This document shows, piece after piece, positions 19,613 to 29,222 of a stretch of DNA of 64,000 nucleotides. The translations under genes and the position numbers were made by a program. The notes below the pieces were generated by a model that saw only the letters and a list, made by a program, of their open reading frames with translations, did not search any database and was not told where the DNA came from. Source of the DNA: Prochlorococcus sp. AG-363-P08 (GTDB taxonomy: Bacteria > Cyanobacteriota > Cyanobacteriia > PCC-6307 > Cyanobiaceae); contig QCGE01000009.1 in assembly GCA_003278195.1 (NCBI GenBank), positions 1-64,000 of the forward strand, in the 5' to 3' direction. Position 1 is the stretch's first letter; each line of letters begins with the position of its first letter.

Positions 19613-21891
19613 TAGAACTTCCAGCCGACTCCAAGATTAAAACGCCACTCTCCAGAGAGATCTTGACTAGCAGCCTCCAATCTAAGGGGGCCGACTGGGG
19701 TGGTAACAATTACACCCGTACCTAATGAAAATCCTGACCCTGGCTTATTAAGAAGACGACCTGGTTTTCCAGGAACATTTGCTTGTGAATCCAAATCAGT
19801 GCCTCCATCAATAAAAAGTTCTCCCGCAAGGATGCTCCAGATAGGAAAGCGATATTCAACTGAAGCTTCAGCAAAGCTTCTTCCTACTGCCAGGTCGCAA
19901 TTATGCCAACCCCGAACTGAATTACCTCCACCCATGCAGAAAGCTTCGTAAGGTGGCAACTCACCAATTATTGAACCACCTTTAATTTGGAAACCAAGGG
20001 TTTGCCTACAATCAGCCTGCTCTCCGGGGGTGTCACGACATCCCTTATGTATCTTTAACCAATTGACCGGGTAAAACTTTGTATAGCTAACTCTAGCCCG
20101 ATTAAAGGTTGGGGAACTTTCTCCTACTGAAACATATTGATGAGTAGCAACACTGAAAACATCTCCAGAAGTAGGGTTTGCATTATCATTAAGTGTGTTA
20201 TATGTTGCACCAGTTCTTACTCCTATTAGCTGGTTTTCTCGTGCACAATTAAACGAGATACAAATAACATCGCCGTTTGGAACCTTTCCATTTCTTCTAT
20301 CTCTAGTTCCAACGCCATAAGGGCGAGATTCTCCTGAAAAAGCAATTGGTTCTACAACCTGTGCATTAAAACCTGCAACAATTGTCCATGGAGCTCTCTT
20401 GTAAGGATTGCCACCGTTTAGTGGTCTAGAGAAAGCAATACTTGCACCTGTTCTTTGTAGCGCAACTGCATCACCATCATAATCAAACCAGCTTACATTT
20501 CCATCATTAGTTTTAGCCTCTGCTACTGAATCATATTTTGTCCTTCCATGTGTGGATGTACCTACTTCATACGCATAAGTAGACTGAGATCCTGCATCAT
20601 AATAGTCAGAAACTCCACGAATATTTCCATGTTTTTTACTTCTAAATGCCTGCGGAACATCTCTACTTAAAAACACAGACGTCCGAAATGCAGTCCTATA
20701 TATATCTCCCTTAATCCATGGGTCAGCAAAACTTAAATCAACTAAGCCTCCGTACTGGCCATAGGTAAAATTGGTTGATATGTTCCAGGACCTACCAAAG
20801 AGATTACTCTCCTGCAAACCAACAGTTCCAAAAACTCCTTGCGCCCCGCTATAGCCAAGTCCTCCAGAGAGAGAGCCTGTTGATTGCTCAATAACCCCTA
20901 AAAGAATTATCACATTTCCAGGCTCACCAGGGACTGGTTTCAATGTGACTTTTACATCACTAAAAAGTGAAGTCGAATAAAGTCTTTTAATATCTGACTC
21001 AAGTTGATTTCTATTAAATGTCTCACCTGACTTAATTGAAATCTCCCGCTTAATAACCCATTGCCTAGTCTTTCCCGTTATCTTATTACCATTCTCATCA
21101 AGTACATCTCCATCCTTATTTAGAAACTGAACTTGCACACCAGCCACAGCACCCTCAAGGACCTGGAGTCGAACTACACCCTTAGAAGTAACTCTACTTG
21201 GACCAGTAATTCTTGCCAAAGAATAACCTTCATTTACATACCATTTCTTTAACTCCTTCATTCTTTCTTGCAAGTCATTTAAATTCAGTGTGTTGTTATA
21301 AGCAGTAGTAAATATCTCATCAATAACTGATCTTGGGATCCTTGCATCTTTTATATCAAGCTCAACTTTTGTTAGCACAGGGTTAGGGTCCACTGTCACT
21401 ACAAGCTGAACTCCTAAAGGACCATTTACTGGTTCTATTCTTACCCCTGAAAACCAACCAGTTGCATAAATAGAATCCAAGTCAATTTGCAAATCATTTC
21501 TATTAACCGTGCCTCCTGGACGAACTGCCATTGAGTCATAGGCAGCAAGTTGCAAACTATCTCTATCTGGATGATCTCCTATCCCTTCAATAATCACCTC
21601 AGTGATCAAAACTCTAGGTTCATCCTTTTCATCATTAAGGTCATTGGACTTTTGACCTTGTATCTGGCCTTCAGCCGACTTTGATGGATCCCCTCTTTGG
21701 GCTTGAGCTAATTTGCGACCTTGGGCCAAGAGGCTCTTATCAGATCGAGGTTTCATCGCCCCTGATTTATTAGCCTGCTCAGCCGTTTTGGAATCCGCAG
21801 AAGGCGATAGAAGCAATGGGATGGTCATTGCCAATCCATAGAAGCCTTTTCTAAAAAAAGGCAAAAGGTCTCTTGAGGGGAAACTAGCCAT
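19612..21891 (-). CDS. bamA: Omp85/BamA-type outer-membrane assembly protein
   Basis: Outer-membrane beta-barrel insertase of the Omp85/Toc75 family. A signal peptide (about 1-33) is followed by a low-complexity linker and three POTRA repeats (about 92-170, ITEVIIEGIGDHPDRDSLQL; 171-250; 250-335, ISIKSGETFNRNQLESDI). The 16-strand barrel runs to the C-terminal WRFNLGVGWKF, ending in Phe as expected. The conserved GGGNSVRGWHNCDLAVGRSF loop (VRGY-type motif) is present. It heads the lipid A cluster, so barrel insertion and LPS synthesis are co-expressed. Symbol by homology; cyanobacterial names vary. Confidence 0.9.
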   Translation of the reverse strand: MASFPSRDLLPFFRKGFYGLAMTIPLLLSPSADSKTAEQANKSGAMKPRSDKSLLAQGRKLAQAQRGDPSKSAEGQIQGQKSNDLNDEKDEPRVLITEVIIEGIGDHPDRDSLQLAAYDSMAVRPGGTVNRNDLQIDLDSIYATGWFSGVRIEPVNGPLGVQLVVTVDPNPVLTKVELDIKDARIPRSVIDEIFTTAYNNTLNLNDLQERMKELKKWYVNEGYSLARITGPSRVTSKGVVRLQVLEGAVAGVQVQFLNKDGDVLDENGNKITGKTRQWVIKREISIKSGETFNRNQLESDIKRLYSTSLFSDVKVTLKPVPGEPGNVIILLGVIEQSTGSLSGGLGYSGAQGVFGTVGLQESNLFGRSWNISTNFTYGQYGGLVDLSFADPWIKGDIYRTAFRTSVFLSRDVPQAFRSKKHGNIRGVSDYYDAGSQSTYAYEVGTSTHGRTKYDSVAEAKTNDGNVSWFDYDGDAVALQRTGASIAFSRPLNGGNPYKRAPWTIVAGFNAQVVEPIAFSGESRPYGVGTRDRRNGKVPNGDVICISFNCARENQLIGVRTGATYNTLNDNANPTSGDVFSVATHQYVSVGESSPTFNRARVSYTKFYPVNWLKIHKGCRDTPGEQADCRQTLGFQIKGGSIIGELPPYEAFCMGGGNSVRGWHNCDLAVGRSFAEASVEYRFPIWSILAGELFIDGGTDLDSQANVPGKPGRLLNKPGSGFSLGTGVIVTTPVGPLRLEAASQDLSGEWRFNLGVGWKF

Positions 21892-21935
21892 TGAAATCAG
21901 CGATCCCGCTGCTTAGCAGTGAATGTGCGCTGACC

Positions 21936-22691
21936 TTACCGGTAGTTGCGAGGTTTGGCGCATGCCCCTTGGACCCGTTTGAGGACCTCACCGTATGCAT
22001 CAACCACAAAACCCAAGTCCTGACGGAAACGGTCCTTATCAAGAATGCGTTTTTTAGGGTCACTAGTCCTTTTGTCCCAAAGCCTGCATGTATCTGGACT
22101 GATCTCATCAGCAAGAATTATTTGGCCCTCATGATTGGTCCCAAATTCAAGCTTGAAATCCACAAGGGTGAGGTCAATCTCAACAAAAAATGCTGTCAAG
22201 AGTCTGTTTATGGTTCTTGCGAGATTTTCAATTTCATTCTTTTCCTGGTGATTTATCACTTCCAACCGTTCCAAACGTTCTTCTGTGAGGAGTGGGTCAC
22301 CCAAGCTGTCATCTTTGTAGTAAATATCTAATAATGCTGGTGACAAATTTGTCCCAGGCTTTATTGGGGTTTCTCTGCATAAAGATCCAGCTGCGACATT
22401 GCGAATAACTATCTCTAAAGGAATTACCTCTACCTTTTGAGCTCCCATCCAGGAATCTGACATCAACCCTAAGTAATGCGTTGGTATTCCCTCTTGCTCT
22501 AAAAGCTCAAAAAGATAAGCAGAAATTTGACAGTTCAGACGACCCTTATCTTCAAATTCAGCCTTTTTCAGAGCATTAAAGGCAGTAGCAGTGTTCTTAA
22601 ACTCAACAACCACCTCATCGTCGCTATCAATAGATTTAAATACTCGCTTTGCTTTTCCTTCATAAAGCAAAGGTCCAGGATTGGGAATCAT
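21936..22691 (-). CDS. purC: SAICAR synthetase
   Basis: Phosphoribosylaminoimidazole-succinocarboxamide synthase, step eight of purine synthesis, joining CAIR and aspartate with ATP. Signatures include [11 protein letters not shown] near the start, [23 protein letters not shown] and [15 protein letters not shown]. The 251-residue length is normal. It runs opposite to purD, with 320 bp between the two starts. Confidence 0.96.
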   Translation of the reverse strand: MIPNPGPLLYEGKAKRVFKSIDSDDEVVVEFKNTATAFNALKKAEFEDKGRLNCQISAYLFELLEQEGIPTHYLGLMSDSWMGAQKVEVIPLEIVIRNVAAGSLCRETPIKPGTNLSPALLDIYYKDDSLGDPLLTEERLERLEVINHQEKNEIENLARTINRLLTAFFVEIDLTLVDFKLEFGTNHEGQIILADEISPDTCRLWDKRTSDPKKRILDKDRFRQDLGFVVDAYGEVLKRVQGACAKPRNYR

Positions 22692-23011
22692 TTTAATTTC
22701 TTAATAACTAAAGCATTTAGGAGAGAAGTCCTGATTCATTAGGCTAGGGAACATGCTTATGAGCTCAGAGAATAAGCCTGATAAGGAAAGAAGCAATTAT
22801 ATCTTTAAATTTTCAGTAAATGCTTGGATGAACCGTTAACTCTTCCGAATAAACTGAATCACACATCAGTCCACTTAAACTTGCTTTCCCAAAAACTAAA
22901 AATAATTCCTTAGTCAATGAGATAGTTTCAAGAGCACAACCAATAGAGATCCAATGATCCCAACCCAAAAAATGCTCGCCCACTAATCAAATTTACCTTC
23001 CAAAATTTTCT
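22692..23011. other. Intergenic region between purC and purD
   Basis: This 320-bp stretch separates two divergent purine genes and should hold both promoters. One short open frame (22753-22839, plus, 28 codons, ending FSVNAWMNR) has no supporting ribosome site and is not called. No clear operator palindrome or riboswitch fold was seen. Confidence 0.5.
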
Positions 23012-24325
23012 ATGTATGCCTCTAGAACTCTCAATCAAGCCTTACCACCACTTAGGAAAATCCTGATTATCGGGAGTGGAGGCAGAGAGAATGCTCTTGC
23101 ATGGGCTTTCAGTCGTATTCCTGAAATTGAGGATGTTTGGGTGACTCCTGGCAATGGGGGGACATCGAAGCAATGCGGATGCACCCAACTGAATTGTGCT
23201 GAAAGCAATATCGAAGAGCTTATAAATATCTCTAATAAGCTCCAAATCGACCTTGTTGTAATTGGACCTGAAGCACCATTAGCCGCCGGATTAGCGGATC
23301 AACTAAGAACTGCTGGTATAGCTGTGTTTGGACCTTCTGCAAAAGGTGCTCTCCTTGAAGCCAGCAAAACCTGGGCTAAGGACCTTATGAACGAAGCAAA
23401 AATTCCAACTGCAACCCATTGGGCAGCAAACACAAAAGAAGAGGCTCTTGACATTCTCAATAGATTGAACAGGCCTGTGGTTGTGAAAGCTGATGGGCTA
23501 GCAAGCGGGAAAGGAGTTTTCGTACCTCATTCGATTGATGAAACTGCAAAAGCTATAAATGAGGCATTTTCAAAACGTTTTAGCAATGCTTCTGATCAGG
23601 TAATACTGGAAGAAAAACTAGAAGGACCAGAAGTTTCAATATTCGCTCTTTGCGATGGGAAACAAATGGTTGTTTTACCCCCTGCCCAAGACCACAAAAG
23701 ACTGAGCGAGGGAGATACGGGGCCTAATACTGGAGGGATGGGTGCTTATTCACCAGCACCTCTAGTTAATTCAAAAGACTTAGAGACAATTAAAAAAACA
23801 ATTCTTGAACCAACACTGATGGCACTAAAGAGTAGGGATATTGACTACAGAGGCGTTATTTATGCAGGGCTAATGCTTACTTCTAAAGGACCTCAGGTAA
23901 TTGAATTTAATTGCCGTTTTGGGGATCCTGAATGTCAAGCCCTAATGCCTCTTCTGGGATCCGAAATAGGGCAAATCATCCATGCATGTGCTCTGGGTTC
24001 TCTAGAATTAGCTCAAACACTGTCCATAAAAGAAGGCTGTAGTGCTTGCGTTGTAGCTGCAGCTGATGGCTACCCAAAATCTCCACGTTTAAATGATCCA
24101 ATAAAAATTGATGTGAAACCCAAAGACAATTTGCAAATTTTTCATTCCGGGACAAATTGCAAGCCAAATGGTGAACTTTTTACTTCAGGAGGGCGGGTCA
24201 TGTCTGTTGTTGCGCAAGGGAAGACATTCAATGAGGCCTTCAAAGTGGCCTACAAAGGTCTGGAACAAGTGCATTTTGATGGAATCACATATCGACGCGA
24301 CATTGGCCACCAAGTTAGAAGCTAA
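23012..24325 (+). CDS. purD: Phosphoribosylamine-glycine ligase
   Basis: GAR synthetase, step two of purine synthesis. The ATP-grasp fold is clear: ILIIGSGGRENALAWA, VVIGPEAPLAAGLAD, VVVKADGLASGKGVFV, PAQDHKRLSEGDTGPNTGGMGAYSPAP and VIEFNCRFGDPECQALMP. Length of 437 aa includes a short N-terminal extension (about 16 residues) before RKILIIGSGG; an internal start is possible. It is 27 bp upstream of nblS on the same strand. Confidence 0.95.
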   Translation: MYASRTLNQALPPLRKILIIGSGGRENALAWAFSRIPEIEDVWVTPGNGGTSKQCGCTQLNCAESNIEELINISNKLQIDLVVIGPEAPLAAGLADQLRTAGIAVFGPSAKGALLEASKTWAKDLMNEAKIPTATHWAANTKEEALDILNRLNRPVVVKADGLASGKGVFVPHSIDETAKAINEAFSKRFSNASDQVILEEKLEGPEVSIFALCDGKQMVVLPPAQDHKRLSEGDTGPNTGGMGAYSPAPLVNSKDLETIKKTILEPTLMALKSRDIDYRGVIYAGLMLTSKGPQVIEFNCRFGDPECQALMPLLGSEIGQIIHACALGSLELAQTLSIKEGCSACVVAAADGYPKSPRLNDPIKIDVKPKDNLQIFHSGTNCKPNGELFTSGGRVMSVVAQGKTFNEAFKVAYKGLEQVHFDGITYRRDIGHQVRS

Positions 24326-24352
24326 TAGATTCTTTGGATATAGAATCAACTA

Positions 24353-26410
24353 ATGGAAAGTAATAGTGGTCAGAGTGTAAGTGACTGGGGGAAAAATACC
24401 CTGCCCAATCCTGCATCTAAGCCCAAAGGTTTTTGGGAACGTATTGGACTTTGGTGGCAAGAATTCAGCTTACAAACAAAATTGTTGACCATAGCAACAC
24501 TTGTTGTAAGTCTAATGATGACTGGAATAACTTTCTTTGCATTAAATGGAATTCAAAGAGATGCTGGAATGAATGATACGCGTTATGCAAGAGACCTAGG
24601 CCTATTACTTTCTGGTAATGTCTCTGAATTAGTTGCCAAAAAAAAAGATAGAGAGCTCTCAAGTATTGCCGAAAAGTTTTGGAGATCAAGTAGAAGCCTT
24701 AGGTATATATTCTTTGCTGACAAAGAAGGATTGATTTATCTAGGGATACCGGTTAGCGGTATCCCTGCAAATGGATACAGCGAACTACAACTTAGTAGAC
24801 GACTTTCAATGCCTGACGACATGAGAAAACACCCTGAAAAGCCACTAGTCAGAAAACATTTAACTCCTCAAGGTCAAGTTACTGATGTATTTGTACCTCT
24901 TTCATGGGAAGGTAATTATTTAGGAACACTTGCAATAGGAGTTAATCCTAATGAAAATACCATCGCTAGTGCTGCCTTAACTAGGGAAGTAACAGTTGCA
25001 GTATTCATATCAATCTGGGTACTTGTAATCTTAGGTGCTGTGATTAATGCTCTGACAATCACAAGGCCTGTCAAAGAGCTTTTAAGAGGTGTCAGAGAAA
25101 TCGCTGCAGGGAAATTCAACTCAAGAATTTCGCTACCAATGAGCGGAGAACTTGGAGAGCTTTTAAGTGGCTTTAACGCAATGGCATTACAGTTAGAGGA
25201 ATATGATGCAGCAAATATAGAAGAATTAACTGCTGCACAGGTAAAACAAGAATCACTCATTGCAACGATGGCAGATGGAGCAATATTACTAGATGAGAAA
25301 GGTAAAATAGTGTTGGCAAATCCAACAGCAAAAAGGATTTTTAGATGGGAAGGAAGAAATTTAGAGGGACAAGAATTGATCGATGAATTACCTGAGATCC
25401 TTTCGAATGAACTTCATGATCCCCTAAAAGCATTGACCAACAAATCAATCGAAAGTGATGATATTCGTTGTAGTCTTGAAGAACCAAAAAGGACTCTAAG
25501 AATTGTACTTCAATCCGTAAGAGATCCAAGCAAAGAAAATCTAAAAGGTATTGCAATTACAATACAAGATCTAACAAGGGAAGTTGAACTAAATGCTGCA
25601 CAAACTCGCTTCATAAGCAATGTTTCTCATGAACTCAGGACACCACTATTCAACATCAAGAGCTATGTTGAAACATTGCATGACCTTGGCGACCAATTAA
25701 CAGAGGAAGAAAAAAAAGAGTTTCTTGAAGTTGCAAATAATGAGACAGATAGACTTACAAGGCTGGTTAATGACGTACTAGATTTATCTAGACTAGAAGA
25801 CGGTCGAACTGTAAATTTCGAGCCTATAGATGTCGTCCCTGCAATGGAGCAGACACTTAGAAACTATAAGCTAAATGCCGATGAAAAAGATGTCAAACTA
25901 TTACTTGAAGTAAACGAAGAGATGCCAAAAGTATTAGGAAATTGGGATCTTCTATTGCAGGTTTTAGACAATTTAGTAGGTAATGGCCTGAAATTCAGTT
26001 CCTTTGGAGGTGTTTTATCCCTAAAGGCATACACATGGCCAGATAGCTGCTTAGCTGAACCACCTAGAAAAAATATTTCAGCTCCTTATTGTGAACTAGT
26101 TTCACCACTCCCAAAGCTTCGTATAGAAGTTGCTGATACTGGTTGCGGAATAAGCAAAGAGGCTCAAGAAAAAATCTTTGACAGATTTTTTCGAGTTGAG
26201 AATTCTGTCCATACTGAAATAGGTACAGGGCTAGGGCTATCAATAGCAAGAGGAATAATCGAAAAACATGGTGGAAAAATAGGGATGGCAAGTGAACAGG
26301 GAATTGGTACAACTTTCTGGTTTGACCTCCCTCTAGAACATGCAGATGCTGACGAGGTTTTTATACAGTCTGAACGACAAAATCAAAAGCAATATATAGA
26401 AGAGTTCTAA
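24353..26410 (+). CDS. nblS: Sensor histidine kinase NblS (Hik33/DspA type)
   Basis: Membrane sensor kinase that in other cyanobacteria controls high-light, nutrient and redox responses through RpaB-type regulators. Domain order: helix 1 (about 42-66), periplasmic sensor loop, helix 2 (213-236), HAMP (about 233-285), PAS (about 300-410), HisKA with phospho-acceptor His426 in SNVSHELRTP, and HATPase with N, G1 (VADTGCGIS) and G2 (TGLGLSIARGI) boxes. The 685-residue length and domain order match NblS. It probably shares transcription with purD. The last 25 residues are polar and poorly conserved. Confidence 0.93.
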   Translation: MESNSGQSVSDWGKNTLPNPASKPKGFWERIGLWWQEFSLQTKLLTIATLVVSLMMTGITFFALNGIQRDAGMNDTRYARDLGLLLSGNVSELVAKKKDRELSSIAEKFWRSSRSLRYIFFADKEGLIYLGIPVSGIPANGYSELQLSRRLSMPDDMRKHPEKPLVRKHLTPQGQVTDVFVPLSWEGNYLGTLAIGVNPNENTIASAALTREVTVAVFISIWVLVILGAVINALTITRPVKELLRGVREIAAGKFNSRISLPMSGELGELLSGFNAMALQLEEYDAANIEELTAAQVKQESLIATMADGAILLDEKGKIVLANPTAKRIFRWEGRNLEGQELIDELPEILSNELHDPLKALTNKSIESDDIRCSLEEPKRTLRIVLQSVRDPSKENLKGIAITIQDLTREVELNAAQTRFISNVSHELRTPLFNIKSYVETLHDLGDQLTEEEKKEFLEVANNETDRLTRLVNDVLDLSRLEDGRTVNFEPIDVVPAMEQTLRNYKLNADEKDVKLLLEVNEEMPKVLGNWDLLLQVLDNLVGNGLKFSSFGGVLSLKAYTWPDSCLAEPPRKNISAPYCELVSPLPKLRIEVADTGCGISKEAQEKIFDRFFRVENSVHTEIGTGLGLSIARGIIEKHGGKIGMASEQGIGTTFWFDLPLEHADADEVFIQSERQNQKQYIEEF

Positions 26411-26483
26411 GAAGAAGCTAATCAGATTCAAATGCAATCATCTAATTACTTTTCCAGAGTAGGAGCCTGACTAAGGCCTATCA

Positions 26484-27968
26484 TCACTTAACACGATGGG
26501 GTACACCACTAAATATTTGCTCAAAATTGGTAAATGTATCCTTAATTTCAGGTCCATTTGCAGTAATCATAAATTCACGGATCCTCTTATCATGCCATGA
26601 ACCCCTCATCTTGAATACATTTACTGCTCTTGCCATCTCTCCTTTTATTTCCACATATTGAAGAAGAAGAATAGTATCAGTAATTGTAGAAATATGGGAG
26701 TCTGTTATCGAATGACTGCCCATAAACTCTTCGGCCGTATTTGTAAAGAATCCTGCTATCTCTTCTTGCTTAGCATAACCTGTAACGCCAATAACAAACT
26801 GTCTAAAAGCATTCAGACTTACACCTCTTGCAAGGGCGGAAAGCGAATCTATTGCCATTCTGGAAGGTTTGAATTGGGTAATTTCTGTTTTAATTATTTG
26901 AAGATGGTCCTCCAGTCCTGTTGATTCTGGGTAGGCACAAATTATCTTCAACAAACCGTCACTCTCCATCTTCTCAAAGTCGATTCCCCAACTAGTTGCG
27001 TTTCTAAGCAACTGAGCTCGAGACTCTTCATAAGCAAAAAGAATTGCTTTTTGATTGTTGTCATATGCATCCTCAATAAATTTCGAGACCAACATAGTCT
27101 TGCCAGTACCTGTTGCACCTGTAGCAAGAATGATTGAGTCCTGAAAAAATCCACCTCCACACATTTCATCTAGAGCTGGGACACCTGAACTAATACGTAC
27201 ATTCGAGGAACGCTGAGTAAGTCTCATTGCACCCAAGGGGAATACACTGATGCCATGAGTCCCCATAGTGAAAGGGAATTCTCCCTTCATATGAGTAGTG
27301 CCTCTCAACTTAAGGATTTCAACAGTGCGGCGTCTTTTTTCTGCCTCAAGAACATTTCTGAGAATCACAACATTATCTGAGACAAATTCCTCTACTCCAT
27401 AACGAGCAATAGGTCCATATTCATCTATACGTTCAGTCGTCATAACAGTCGTGACTCCTATTTCTTTCAACCGTGCAATTAAACGAAAGATTTCTCGGCG
27501 AACAACATATATAGCGTCATACTGCTGAAATACAGCAGTAATTGAGTCAATTGCCACCCTTTTCGCTTTGTACTTACGTATTGCATAACTAATCCTCTCT
27601 ATTAATCCAGACAGGTCAAAGCTTCCTGCTACATCTTGCCCATCAGGATCAGGGGATGCATCAAGAATAAATAATTTATCCTCATCTACCATCTTCTTGA
27701 GATTCCAACCAAAGCTTGCGGCATTTCTCAGAATGTCTTCTGGCGACTCTTCAAAAGTGACAAAAATCCCAGGCTCGTCAAATTGTGTGATCCCGTTATG
27801 CAAAAAATGCAAAGAAAAGACTGTTTTGCCTGTACCGGAAGTTCCGCTGATGAGAGTACTCCTCCCAGCAGGAATACCACCATGACAAACATCATCAAAC
27901 CCCTCTATCCCAGTAGGGAGCTTTTGGACTTGAATCTGAGTGGGACTAACTTCGCTGGAAGGATTCAT
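26484..27968 (-). CDS. kaiC: Circadian clock ATPase/kinase KaiC, C-terminally short
   Basis: Double-RecA clock protein. Both Walker A loops are intact (SGTSGTGKT, ATGATGTGKT), as are the R-x-EEYGP region and the autophosphorylation pair in TDSHISTITD (Ser427-Thr428, equal to S431/T432 of S. elongatus). The ATG at 27968 is chosen; a GTG two codons upstream is possible. The protein is 494 aa and stops right after SGVPHRVK. It therefore lacks about 21 residues that in S. elongatus form the C-terminal tail bound by KaiA. kaiB lies 66 bp upstream on the same strand. Confidence 0.97.
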   Translation of the reverse strand: MNPSSEVSPTQIQVQKLPTGIEGFDDVCHGGIPAGRSTLISGTSGTGKTVFSLHFLHNGITQFDEPGIFVTFEESPEDILRNAASFGWNLKKMVDEDKLFILDASPDPDGQDVAGSFDLSGLIERISYAIRKYKAKRVAIDSITAVFQQYDAIYVVRREIFRLIARLKEIGVTTVMTTERIDEYGPIARYGVEEFVSDNVVILRNVLEAEKRRRTVEILKLRGTTHMKGEFPFTMGTHGISVFPLGAMRLTQRSSNVRISSGVPALDEMCGGGFFQDSIILATGATGTGKTMLVSKFIEDAYDNNQKAILFAYEESRAQLLRNATSWGIDFEKMESDGLLKIICAYPESTGLEDHLQIIKTEITQFKPSRMAIDSLSALARGVSLNAFRQFVIGVTGYAKQEEIAGFFTNTAEEFMGSHSITDSHISTITDTILLLQYVEIKGEMARAVNVFKMRGSWHDKRIREFMITANGPEIKDTFTNFEQIFSGVPHRVK

Positions 27969-28034
27969 AAACACTTGGCTCTATAACAAAACCTAGAGGG
28001 AGGAAATAAAGATCTTCAAAGTCCTACGAGAGCC

Positions 28035-28385
28035 TTAAGAATCTGATGAAACTATGTTCTCATCTCCATACGAATCTCTCAAAAGCTCACTCTCAGCCAA
28101 TTCGTCATAAAGCAAATCAAGACCAATGAGAACTCTTTCACGATCTGACAAATCACCAATAATTCTCCGAACAGGAGGTGGCAGGATTTTTGCGAGAGTA
28201 GGGGTAGCCAAAATCTTGTCTTCCTCTGCAAGCTGAGGATTCTTAAGTACATCAATAACCTTTAAGGCATAGACACCTCTAAACTCTGTTTCAAGAATAT
28301 TTCTCAAAGTTTTCAAGGCCCTCATTGAATTAGGTGTATTCCCCGCCACATAGAGCTTGAGAATATAAGTCTTTCGAGCACTCAT
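28035..28385 (-). CDS. kaiB: Circadian clock protein KaiB
   Basis: Thioredoxin-like fold-switching clock protein that binds the KaiC CI ring. The sequence from [20 protein letters not shown] through [42 protein letters not shown] is nearly canonical. At 116 aa it is about 14 residues longer than S. elongatus KaiB, with an acidic tail ([18 protein letters not shown]). The start is the ATG at 28385. The open frame continues upstream without family similarity to KaiB, but that extension resembles the end of KaiA (see 28386-28505). kaiBC are presumably co-transcribed. Confidence 0.96.
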   Translation of the reverse strand: MSARKTYILKLYVAGNTPNSMRALKTLRNILETEFRGVYALKVIDVLKNPQLAEEDKILATPTLAKILPPPVRRIIGDLSDRERVLIGLDLLYDELAESELLRDSYGDENIVSSDS

Positions 28386-28505
28386 AAGAAAACACCAGCC
28401 CTTAAGACAACACTGATTAAGTCTAGAAGAAATAGCAAGATCTCCCCAAAGATGTGCAAACGTATTTGCTAAAGACAGCAGCAACAAATTTTTCTTATAT
28501 CTTGA
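28386..28505 (-). pseudogene. Possible remnant of the kaiA 3' end
   Basis: The frame immediately upstream of kaiB is open for 40 codons back to a TAG at 28506-28508, but it has no ATG. It encodes [19 protein letters not shown] followed by ISSRLNQ. This resembles the last helix of S. elongatus KaiA (recalled as LTLIDVIAHLCEMYRRSIP): the AHL core and hydrophobic spacing match, with a two-residue gap. The position, ending about 50 bp before kaiB, is where kaiA ends in other cyanobacteria. The match is short and could be chance. Confidence 0.35.
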
Positions 28506-28640
28506 CTAATAGGACCTCTAACCCTGAAGATATTGGTTTAAATGTCGATTGCGTCTTAGGCCCAATCGGTTAAAACACCTTTAACCAACATAAAGTAGGT
28601 CTAAAGTTTTTTTTACCGAGCCTGAGCGTGTCTTAAGCCA

Positions 28641-29201
28641 ATGGCCGAAAAATCCCCTGAAAAAGCTTCAGCTAGCAAAGCCAGTACTAAAGCCTCAGCT
28701 AGCAAAGCCAGTACTAAAGCCTCAACTAGCAAAGCCAGCACTAAAGCCTCAACTAGCAAAGCCAGCACTAAAGCCTCAAACAGCAAAGTCTCAGAAAAGG
28801 CTGCTGCTAACAAGAGAACAACTAAAGAAACAAAAAAATCGACTCAAACACTCACAGACGCCAAAGATTCTAAATACGCAATAGTCGAATCCTCAGGACA
28901 ACAATTCTGGGTTCAGCCCAATCGGTACTACGACTTGGATCGAATTCAAGCAAATGTTGACGACACGGTGACTCTTGAGAACGTTCTTCTGTTGAAAAAT
29001 GGCAAAGAAGCAACAATTGGCAAACCCTATGTAAAAGGAGCAACAGTTGAACTACAAGTTTTATCTCACAGGAGAGGCCCTAAAATACTTGTGTACAAAA
29101 TGCGCCCCAAGAAAAAAACTCGTCGAAAGAATGGTCACCGTCAAGAACTAACCCGCGTTATGGTTAAATCAATTTCCATTAGCGGTAAAGCTATCCAGTA
29201 A
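28641..29201 (+). CDS. rplU: Ribosomal protein L21 with repetitive N-terminal extension
   Basis: Large-subunit protein L21. The core starts near residue 74 (KYAIVESSGQQFWVQPNRYYDLDRI) and runs to the C-terminus with GPKILVYKMRPKKKTRRKNGHRQ, about 110 residues, the normal family length. The first 73 residues are extra: four exact or near-exact copies of ASKASTKAS-type nonapeptides, then a degenerate copy and a Lys/Thr-rich linker. The extension is very basic and Ala/Ser/Thr/Lys-rich. The ATG at 28641 is the only good start before the core in this frame. rpmA follows 21 bp later; kaiB diverges. Confidence 0.94.
   Translation: MAEKSPEKASASKASTKASASKASTKASTSKASTKASTSKASTKASNSKVSEKAAANKRTTKETKKSTQTLTDAKDSKYAIVESSGQQFWVQPNRYYDLDRIQANVDDTVTLENVLLLKNGKEATIGKPYVKGATVELQVLSHRRGPKILVYKMRPKKKTRRKNGHRQELTRVMVKSISISGKAIQ
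28671..28805 (+). repeat. 27-bp tandem repeat inside rplU
   Basis: Five head-to-tail units of 27 bp start at 28671, 28698, 28725, 28752 and 28779. Units 1 and 2 are identical, and units 3 and 4 are identical. The two pairs differ at only two bases (GCT/ACT in the first codon, AGT/AGC in the fifth). Unit 5 is degenerate. Each unit encodes (A/T)SKASTKAS. The near-identity at silent positions points to recent expansion. Confidence 0.95.
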
Positions 29202-29222
29202 ACCCAACACCTATTTTTCCCA

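Noticed and set aside
22753-22839. 28-codon open frame between purC and purD
   Set aside because: No ribosome site and too short to judge; left as part of the intergenic region.
28671-28805. Regular 27-bp repeats suggesting a CRISPR array
   Set aside because: The units are directly adjacent without spacers and lie in frame within rplU.
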